47,710 bases of DNA, from positions 1-47,710 of the IMG/VR virus record IMGVR_UViG_3300036888_000014; one strand, 5' to 3'. Below the pieces are notes generated by a model. That model was given only the letters and a program-made list of their open reading frames with translations, was not told the origin of the DNA and searched no databases. Below are positions 1 to 5,897 of the stretch, one piece after another. The stretch is from a virus. Position numbers and translations under genes: made by a program. Numbering within the stretch: position 1 is the stretch's first letter; the number at the start of each line of letters is the position of its first letter.

Positions 1-2
1 AT

Positions 3-443
3 CGCCTGTTCGTGTACGTCATCGCAACAGAATCTGAGATACACCTGAATCCCGACAAGGACGACATGGAAGTCGTAGACCCCGATCATCCGCATGCATC
101 ACAGCCCGAAGTTTCTGCATGGTACTACCCTGCGGACCTCGCCACGGCTAAGAAGATGGTGCGCAAGGAACTCCGCAAGTTCGATTGGAACGTACTCACT
201 GACGCTGTTGACGGTAAGGAGCGTCCGAAGATGGTGTATCTCGATCTGATGGTCAAGGGCTTTGGTGACCCTGGCTCGACGCAAGAGCGTGTAGAACACG
301 GCGAGTTTGGACCAGGCTCGGGCGCAACTGATAGTACAGCAGCGAGCGTCCTCGCAGTTATCGCGCAGATACAAGCGCGCAACCTAGCTACTAGTCCGAC
401 GCCTGCGGCGGGTACTGCTGACACACAGGACAGCAGGGGCTAA
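3..443 (+). CDS. C-terminal part of a gene entering the window (probable portal protein end)
   Basis: The reading frame is open to the left edge, reading R-L-F-V-Y-V before the first GTG at 12, so the gene most likely starts outside the window. About 146 residues are visible. They contain an acidic patch, a helical A-K-K-M-V-R-K-E-L-R segment and a Ser/Thr/Ala/Gly-rich tail. I recognise no domain. It lies directly before the capsid protease, and in HK97-type head modules that slot is usually the portal protein, so a portal C-terminus is an inference from gene order only. Its stop codon TAA (441-443) is also the first half of the -10 hexamer of the next gene. Confidence 0.55.
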   Translation, partial: RLFVYVIATESEIHLNPDKDDMEVVDPDHPHASQPEVSAWYYPADLATAKKMVRKELRKFDWNVLTDAVDGKERPKMVYLDLMVKGFGDPGSTQERVEHGEFGPGSGATDSTAASVLAVIAQIQARNLATSPTPAAGTADTQDSRG

Positions 444-446
444 GAT
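441..446 (+). promoter_or_regulatory. -10 box TAAGAT of a leaderless promoter for the capsid protease
   Basis: TAAGAT ends six bases before the ATG at 453, so transcription would start at the A of the start codon. The first three bases are the stop codon of the preceding gene. There is no Shine-Dalgarno site. Confidence 0.65.
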
Positions 447-452
447 TAGATC

Positions 453-2381
453 ATGGCAACCACTGCGCCCAAGCTAACTTACGTCGGCCTCGCAACTATC
501 AGCAAGGTCGAGACAACTCCTGACGGTAACCGCATTGTCTACGGCAAGGCGACTGATGAGACGCTAGACGGCGACAAGCAGATCGTCGATCTGAAGTGGG
601 CAAAGGGCGCACTAGCTGATTGGCTCAAGACTGGCGGCAACCTCCGCGTCCAGCATAATCCTATGCTGTATCCTGCGGGTGTTGGCGTTGAACTTGACGC
701 GACTGATCAGGGTCATTGGCTCAAGTCGAATGTAGGCGAGCCTACCGCGATCAAGCTACTCGACCTCGGGGCGCTCAGCGCTTACTCCGTTGGTATCGCT
801 AACCCCAAGGTGGTTCGCGATGCTTCGGCACCGAACGGCAGAATCGTCGGCGGTCAAATTGTGGAGGTCAGTTTGGTCGATAGACCAGCTAACCCGTCCT
901 GCGGTATCAAGATCGTCAAGTCCGCTGATGGCGGATTCGCTTATGACGTGATCACGAAGTCCGATGATGACGACGAAGGCGCTGACCTAGACGACCCCGA
1001 TTCCGATGACGCTGGGGATACTGGCGCGAGCGGACCTGATCCTAGCGGAGATGTATCCGTTAGTGACACCAAGGATGACGACAAAGAGGATGCTGAAGAC
1101 GATGTACGTCGTGGTAAGGCTGCCAAGGCTGACGCTACTGACGACGCTCCGAAGTGCAAGACCTGCGATGGCTCAGGCAAGATCAGGGAAGGTCACGTCA
1201 AGTGCCCTGACTGCAAGGGCTCAGGCGATGCGACGAAGACAGCGAAGCGCAACAAGTCGAAGGCAGCTTCTAAGACTTCTCACGGCGAGATTCCCGCTGG
1301 CGACAAGCCCGATGCTGGTGAGACAATAGTCGTAGGTGATGCTAATGCAACGAAGTCTAGCGACAGCAGCGAAGAAGCTGGGAGTGAAAGTGAAGCAGGA
1401 ACGGGGGAAAAAAGCGCAACGAGTAGTGAACGTCCCGCGTCGGATGGCAGCGAAGAGAGTAGAACGTCACAGGATGTCTCGATAAAGGTTGCGCTCGACG
1501 ACACCTACGAGACTATCGCACAGAAGATCGCTGACGCGCTGAAGCAAGAGCGCTCTACTGGTGGCACATTCACTACGCGCAGCAACGCTGTCTCGCATGA
1601 CCCAGCGCACCACGACGACCCGCGTGCCGAAACTAACACAGTAGTACCAGAGCAGCCCGACACTACCGCGATTGACGTAGCAATGGGCCGCGCAGCGCGC
1701 GTCAAGGCTATGTCTCCTGAGCGTGTCGCTTGGATGCTCGGCGATACTGCAGTCACTAAGGTACTCGGCGTTACCACGAAGTCCGACGTATCCACGAAGG
1801 ACAAGCGCGAATCTGCGAAGTTCACTCTGCATGGCTCCGATGGTGAGGTAAAGTTCCCCATCAACGATTGCTCAGATGTCACAGACGCGTGGGGCTTGCG
1901 CGGACATGGCGACATTCCCAAGGCCACGGTCGCAGCGTACATTGTGCGCGCAGCGAAGTCCTTGAGTTGTCCGATCCCAAGCGCAGATAAGCAACTCCGC
2001 AAGGCAGAGAAGCAGCTACGCAAGCAAGCGACACCAATCACTCAGACTGCCTCGGTTCCATCTGTACTCGATCGCTATAACACGATCGCTGAAGAGAATG
2101 CAGCATTGCTCGTCAAGACTGCCAAGCTAGAGAAGAAACTAGAGCAAGTCCAGGGCACGCCGACACTCGGTGATGGCGCGATTCGCATGGCTAAGTCTGT
2201 ACAACCGCCTACGGTTACCAAGGTCGCGGTTCCATCGACACGTAAGGCCGAACGCAAGGCTGATCGTATAGCGAAGCGCAATTTCCTAGCGAATATCGTA
2301 GAGACTGGCACCGTCGCTGAATCCACGTCTGCGCGCGATATGATCGTCAAACTCGACAAGAGTATTGCGAAGCGCGGATAA
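453..2381 (+). CDS. Capsid maturation protease with long scaffold-like extension
   Basis: This is the head maturation protease. The first 160 residues match the XkdF/S78-like prohead protease pattern: a GDKQIVD segment, N-L-R-V-Q-H-N-P with the likely catalytic His, G-A-L-S-A-Y-S-V-G-I with the likely Ser, and E-V-S-L-V-D-R-P-A-N-P. After that the protein is unusually long at 642 residues, where the bare protease is about 200. An Asp/Ser/Glu-rich linker holds a DnaJ-like zinc motif near residue 230 (CKTCDGSG and CPDCKGSG). Around residues 455-510 there is a domain with F-P-I-N-D-C and D-A-W-G-L-R-G that recurs in actinophage proteins (DUF6582-like, from memory). A helical segment near 540-565 (N-T-I-A-E-E-N-A-A-L-L) looks like a coiled coil. 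The extension may act as a fused scaffold that is removed on maturation; that is inference. It precedes the major capsid gene by 18 bases. Confidence 0.85.
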   Translation: MATTAPKLTYVGLATISKVETTPDGNRIVYGKATDETLDGDKQIVDLKWAKGALADWLKTGGNLRVQHNPMLYPAGVGVELDATDQGHWLKSNVGEPTAIKLLDLGALSAYSVGIANPKVVRDASAPNGRIVGGQIVEVSLVDRPANPSCGIKIVKSADGGFAYDVITKSDDDDEGADLDDPDSDDAGDTGASGPDPSGDVSVSDTKDDDKEDAEDDVRRGKAAKADATDDAPKCKTCDGSGKIREGHVKCPDCKGSGDATKTAKRNKSKAASKTSHGEIPAGDKPDAGETIVVGDANATKSSDSSEEAGSESEAGTGEKSATSSERPASDGSEESRTSQDVSIKVALDDTYETIAQKIADALKQERSTGGTFTTRSNAVSHDPAHHDDPRAETNTVVPEQPDTTAIDVAMGRAARVKAMSPERVAWMLGDTAVTKVLGVTTKSDVSTKDKRESAKFTLHGSDGEVKFPINDCSDVTDAWGLRGHGDIPKATVAAYIVRAAKSLSCPIPSADKQLRKAEKQLRKQATPITQTASVPSVLDRYNTIAEENAALLVKTAKLEKKLEQVQGTPTLGDGAIRMAKSVQPPTVTKVAVPSTRKAERKADRIAKRNFLANIVETGTVAESTSARDMIVKLDKSIAKRG

Positions 2382-2387
2382 GCACGA

Positions 2388-2393
2388 GATAAT
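2388..2393 (+). promoter_or_regulatory. -10 box GATAAT, leaderless promoter for the major capsid gene
   Basis: GATAAT ends six bases before the ATG at 2400, the same geometry as the TANNNT boxes elsewhere, with G in place of the first T. No Shine-Dalgarno site is present. Confidence 0.5.
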
Positions 2394-2399
2394 CAATAC

Positions 2400-4277
2400 A
2401 TGGCTACTGTAGTAACTGACGAAATCGCTGATGTCGCCGCGCAGGCAGCGGGCGCATCCCCCAAGCAAGCAACCAAGCTAGCACGTAGCGCAATCAGCGC
2501 ATCGATGCTGCAGGCTGTAAAGGGATTTGGTTGGCAGAAGCCAGTCACTGGCACTCAGGCCATTCCAGGCACATCTGCATTCACTGGCGGATCGCGTGAG
2601 ATCAGTGCCAAGGAAACCACGAAGCGTGCATTCCGCGCAGAGCAGGCTCTCCGCGAGACTATCCGCAAGTCGATCAACGATCCCGAGAGTGTTCGCAAGA
2701 ATCTCTCTCCGTCGTTTACCGCTGAGTATCCGTTGTTCGGCACGAACTTCATGCCGCAGGATCAGGCACTCACGCAGCTACAGTCTCAGATGGAAGGTCT
2801 GTACAAGGAACTTGGCAAGTCGTTCACGCTAGGAAATGGCACCACCACGGGCACTCCCGTTGGCTCAGGTCTTGTGCCCTTCGACCTCGAAGCGCCATCT
2901 CATCTCCTGTATTGGTTCGACACTCCGCTACGCGCGAAGTTGCCGAGACTACCAGGACGCGGTTCCTCGCACCGTACCAAGGTCATCACCGCAATCAGTG
3001 GCTCGCAGACCAGTGCGTCTGCTCCGATCACTGACCCGACCTTGTCCGAAGTCACGAACTTCTCGTCTTGGCCAAACAGTAACCTCGGCGTATCGGGCGT
3101 TCAGGTCGGCGTTGACGTCAGCGTTCCGTATTCGTTCCTCGGTAGAAACGAAAACCTCTCTTGGCTCGCGCAGTTTGCAGGCGTAGGCTTCGAGGACATC
3201 ACGTCCCTCGCGAACTTGATCCTCATGCACGAAGCTTACTTCGACGAGGAATACCTCAACATCGCTGGTAGCTCACACACTATCAGCAAGCCTGCAGCCG
3301 TTAGTTGCACAGTTCGTGCAGCCGTCTCTGGGGAGACTGCGATCTCTAACGGTGGTGCCGCGCACAACTACGTTGCAGTTACTGCATGCAACTACTACGG
3401 CGAAACTGCAGAGGCATATACCGCTGACCTTACAGGCGTTTCAACTGCTGATGTCATCGATGTCGTGATCACTCCTGGCGCGAACTCCGCTGGCCAGCAG
3501 TTCAAGATTTACGTCGATCGCAGTAACGGCGCATCGATTACTCTTGCGTCCGCGTTCTACGTCGCACAGTGCGGTGGAACCAAGTTCACCCTTCAGGGAA
3601 CCCTTCCAACATCTGGTGCCGCAGTGCCTACGGCTGACACTGGTACTGGCGCATCGACCCGCTGGGACGGTCTATTGTCCGTCGTGTCGGGAAATGCGGC
3701 AGCCGCAGGCGTTTACCCTGCAGGATTCAAGGGCTCTTACGTCAACGCGAACGTCCAGGCTCAGCTAGGGCTCAACGTACTCAATACCGCTCTCAAGGCG
3801 ATGTACGATTCATCCAGCGCATTCGGTGCTGGTGCTGGTGCATTCCGTGCGAGCCCCGAGGAACTGATCTGCGAAGGCTTCGATAGCGCGAACCTTTCGA
3901 GTGACGTTGCCCAGAACTCCAGTGGTACTAACTACCAGCTATTGATCCAGCAAGGTGAGATGGCAGGCGTTCTTCACGGCACCGCCGTATCGCAGGTAGT
4001 CAACCCCGTCACCCGTCGCATCGTGAACATCACCGTTCACCCTGGATGGCTACAGGGAACCGCACTGCTCACTCAGTGGACAACTCCACAGGCTGCTCGT
4101 AACGCTAACGTATTCGAGATGCGTATGTGCCAGGACTTGCTCTCTGTAGCATGGCCCGTCATCGACCCGACCTATCGCTACTCGATCTTCGAGTACGGCA
4201 CGTTCTTCGCTCAGGCACCGCAGTACAGCGGCCTGCTTTCTGGGCTCCAGGTTTCCGACGCCGATCCGTGGTCCTAA
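2400..4277 (+). CDS. Major capsid protein, HK97 fold with an Ig-like insertion
   Basis: This is the shell subunit of the head. It is 625 residues and follows the protease, the standard order. The N-terminal 120 residues are helical and charged, like a delta domain. The core follows (P-F-D-L-E-A-P, then R-L-P-G-R-G) and ends in an aromatic, beta-rich C-terminus (Y-R-Y-S-I-F-E-Y-G-T-F-F). Residues about 295-425 are rich in Thr/Ser/Gly/Ala, with motifs such as Y-V-A-V-T-A-C-N-Y-Y-G-E-T and F-K-I-Y-V-D-R. They look like an FN3/Ig-type beta-sandwich inserted in the shell domain, which would be displayed on the capsid surface. The length is about twice that of a minimal HK97 capsid protein and the insertion explains part of it. 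The call rests on position and overall character. Confidence 0.8.
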   Translation: MATVVTDEIADVAAQAAGASPKQATKLARSAISASMLQAVKGFGWQKPVTGTQAIPGTSAFTGGSREISAKETTKRAFRAEQALRETIRKSINDPESVRKNLSPSFTAEYPLFGTNFMPQDQALTQLQSQMEGLYKELGKSFTLGNGTTTGTPVGSGLVPFDLEAPSHLLYWFDTPLRAKLPRLPGRGSSHRTKVITAISGSQTSASAPITDPTLSEVTNFSSWPNSNLGVSGVQVGVDVSVPYSFLGRNENLSWLAQFAGVGFEDITSLANLILMHEAYFDEEYLNIAGSSHTISKPAAVSCTVRAAVSGETAISNGGAAHNYVAVTACNYYGETAEAYTADLTGVSTADVIDVVITPGANSAGQQFKIYVDRSNGASITLASAFYVAQCGGTKFTLQGTLPTSGAAVPTADTGTGASTRWDGLLSVVSGNAAAAGVYPAGFKGSYVNANVQAQLGLNVLNTALKAMYDSSSAFGAGAGAFRASPEELICEGFDSANLSSDVAQNSSGTNYQLLIQQGEMAGVLHGTAVSQVVNPVTRRIVNITVHPGWLQGTALLTQWTTPQAARNANVFEMRMCQDLLSVAWPVIDPTYRYSIFEYGTFFAQAPQYSGLLSGLQVSDADPWS

Positions 4278-4295
4278 GGTAGTACCTAAAACCCC

Positions 4296-4350
4296 ACGAC
4301 TACTCGCACAAAGCAGGATGCAAATGCCAGCGCTGTCTAGCGGTAGTCGT
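4296..4350 (+). terminator. Inverted repeat behind the major capsid gene
   Basis: ACGACTAC (4296-4303) and GTAGTCGT (4343-4350) are perfect 8-base complements, with a smaller CGCT/AGCG hairpin inside. There is no T-tract, so it may protect the 3' end of the capsid mRNA or attenuate transcription instead of terminating it. The 150 bases from 4278 to 4430 hold no other feature I can see. Confidence 0.4.
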
Positions 4351-4418
4351 AGCTCCCATGCTTACTGATCCCACGGCGAATCCACTAGCTGGCCTGATAG
4401 CAGCTTGCCTGCTTGATG

Positions 4419-4424
4419 TAGAAT
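4419..4424 (+). promoter_or_regulatory. -10 box TAGAAT, leaderless promoter
   Basis: TAGAAT ends six bases before the ATG at 4431. The same string with the same GAGA follow-up occurs before the holin-like gene at 18560. Confidence 0.6.
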
Positions 4425-4430
4425 GAGAGT

Positions 4431-4580
4431 ATGAACCTTCTAGTACGAGCAGCTATCGCTGTTCTCTGCGGTGTCGGAACCTTTCTACTGCGCAGCTACT
4501 TCGTTGTACTGACACAGACCCTCGCAATCATCGGCGCCCTCGTTGGGCTCGTGGTGTTCTTCGGCTCTCCTCGGCTCTAA
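4431..4580 (+). CDS. Small membrane protein, 49 residues
   Basis: A 49-residue frame behind a perfect TANNNT box. It begins M-N-L-L-V-R-A-A-I-A-V-L and is almost entirely hydrophobic. Two likely membrane spans cover residues 3-22 and 24-44, followed by a short G-S-P-R-L tail. The stop TAA overlaps the next ATG as TAATG, so the two genes are probably coupled. Function unknown. It lies far from the lysis genes, so I do not call it a holin. Confidence 0.6.
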   Translation: MNLLVRAAIAVLCGVGTFLLRSYFVVLTQTLAIIGALVGLVVFFGSPRL

Positions 4581-4858
4581 TGACGAGATTCGCTGTAGAC
4601 CCGAACGCCACAGAGGGAGTAAAGATGGCGTCTGATAGCCATGTATACCCGATAAGCCGTACGGGTAGCATCGACGTCGATAACCCAAAGCACATTGCGG
4701 AACTTCGCGGATCATCGATGGCTCGGGCTCTCGACCTTGTGATCGAAGTAGGCGGCGGGCCACAGCGTACTCAGACGCAGTCGAAGGAATGCCCGCAGTG
4801 CTTGTTCCAAGCGTGGTCATTCACCCGCGAGTGCCCAAGGTGCGGAGTTATACTGTAG
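4580..4858 (+). CDS. Small zinc-ribbon protein
   Basis: 92 residues, starting in a TAATG overlap with the small membrane protein. The C-terminus carries a four-cysteine zinc ribbon, C-P-Q-C followed after 12 residues by C-P-R-C. The N-terminal part is polar and unrecognised. Position between capsid and connector genes suggests an accessory head role, but no function can be assigned. Confidence 0.65.
   Translation: MTRFAVDPNATEGVKMASDSHVYPISRTGSIDVDNPKHIAELRGSSMARALDLVIEVGGGPQRTQTQSKECPQCLFQAWSFTRECPRCGVIL
4849..4854 (+). promoter_or_regulatory. -10 box TATACT, leaderless promoter
   Basis: TATACT ends six bases before the ATG at 4861 and lies within the last codons of the preceding gene. It selects 4861 over an upstream in-frame ATG at 4789. 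Confidence 0.65.
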
Positions 4859-4860
4859 GT

Positions 4861-5229
4861 ATGCCTAAGAACAAGTCAGTCGAAGCGCCCGTACAAGGCG
4901 CTGCTAAAGTCTATGGACCGAGCCACGTCAAGTCGTTCGTCAATGGCGATCATCGCCACACGTTTACTGACCCAGCGAATCGCTTGTCGAAGCCTGGATA
5001 CGATGACGACGAGCGTTCGCTCCCGATCCTGCAGTGCCCACTATGCAACGACTTCGCTATGCGGAACTTCGGGTTCGCTCGCGATCCCGCAAAAGTTACT
5101 CTCACGGCTGATGAGACAGATTTCGTTGAGCGCTCTAAGGAAGAGGGCGTGATGCAGACCAATCAGTTGATGCGAGAGTTTGCGCGTACCGTCAAGGACG
5201 CTACTGTCGCTAAAGCTGGCATCGTATAG
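4861..5229 (+). CDS. Hypothetical protein of the head module
   Basis: 122 residues beginning M-P-K-N-K-S-V. I chose this start because of the TATACT box six bases before it; an upstream ATG at 4789 would overlap the zinc-ribbon gene by 70 bases. The protein has one C-P-L-C pair near residue 60 and a helical C-terminus (S-K-E-E-G-V-M-Q-T-N-Q-L-M-R-E-F-A). No family recognised. Confidence 0.65.
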   Translation: MPKNKSVEAPVQGAAKVYGPSHVKSFVNGDHRHTFTDPANRLSKPGYDDDERSLPILQCPLCNDFAMRNFGFARDPAKVTLTADETDFVERSKEEGVMQTNQLMREFARTVKDATVAKAGIV

Positions 5230-5254
5230 CCTTTCCGTTAGGGCGCGAACACGA

Positions 5255-5260
5255 TACGAT
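5255..5260 (+). promoter_or_regulatory. -10 box TACGAT, leaderless promoter
   Basis: TACGAT ends six bases before the ATG at 5267 and favours this ATG over the in-frame ATG at 5261. Confidence 0.55.
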
Positions 5261-5266
5261 ATGAGT

Positions 5267-5458
5267 ATGGATGTTGGAGCCCGTGTGCTGAAGATGCAAG
5301 AGATGCGTGTTACCGTTACTCGCTGCACATGCGGCGATCCTACAGCGCACGCTAATGTCCCGTGTCCGCTCGGAGTAGCTGATCCGTCTGCGACGCGCGT
5401 CCTACGTTCATATAGCAATCCCGTTCGTCAGTTCGTTTGGGATCACACGGGGAGATAA
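5267..5458 (+). CDS. Small hypothetical protein, 63 residues
   Basis: 63 residues beginning M-D-V-G-A-R-V-L-K-M. The start is set by the TACGAT box. It contains C-T-C-G-D-P-T-A-H-A-N-V-P-C-P-L-G, a Cys/His cluster that could bind zinc. The downstream gene starts four bases after its stop, behind a GGGGAG Shine-Dalgarno site that lies in this gene's last codons. Function unknown. Confidence 0.55.
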   Translation: MDVGARVLKMQEMRVTVTRCTCGDPTAHANVPCPLGVADPSATRVLRSYSNPVRQFVWDHTGR

Positions 5459-5461
5459 CCA

Positions 5462-5854
5462 ATGGCAACTGTTCTTACGACCGTAGGCAAGGGGCTAGTC
5501 ACTAGCTTTCTAACGGGCCTAGGCAGCCCTGTCGTGCCGCAGTATGTCGCTATTGGTTCGGGTTCGACAGGCGCAGTAGTCGCCGACACCACGCTGACCA
5601 CCGAATACACTACTGGCACATGGACTGGATACGCTCGCATCGCAGGCACTGCGACCCAGACAACCGTTACCGTAACCAATGACACTGCTCAATGGGTGGC
5701 TACGTGGACAGCGGGTGCTGCGCAGACTGTCGCTGAAGCTGGAAACTTTACGCTCTCCACGGTGGGCTTGCTCTTCGTGCATGGGAACTTCACAGGGATT
5801 GCGCTGTCTTCAGGGGATAGCTTGCAAGTCACGATCACCTGTCAGTTCACCTAA
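5462..5854 (+). CDS. Small beta-rich structural protein (fibre or decoration type)
   Basis: 130 residues with many Thr, Val and Gly and almost no charge. The pattern is Y-V-A-I-G-S-G-S-T-G near residue 30, then alternating Thr/Val strands, and G-D-S-L-Q-V-T-I-T near the end. A similar arrangement (A-I-G-T-G-T-G-T-P and a strand-rich end) occurs in the tail-region protein at 17984, so the two may share a fold. Such proteins are found as small fibres or decoration subunits. It is read from a GGGGAG Shine-Dalgarno site seven bases before the ATG, so it is not leaderless. Confidence 0.55.
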   Translation: MATVLTTVGKGLVTSFLTGLGSPVVPQYVAIGSGSTGAVVADTTLTTEYTTGTWTGYARIAGTATQTTVTVTNDTAQWVATWTAGAAQTVAEAGNFTLSTVGLLFVHGNFTGIALSSGDSLQVTITCQFT

Positions 5855-5897
5855 ACTGAGTGTGGCTGATGGCCACTAAAGCGTTTGTGGCCTTCTG

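Noticed and set aside
4789-4860. Longer start for the gene at 4861
   Set aside because: The upstream ATG would overlap the zinc-ribbon gene by 70 bases, while the TATACT box points exactly to 4861.
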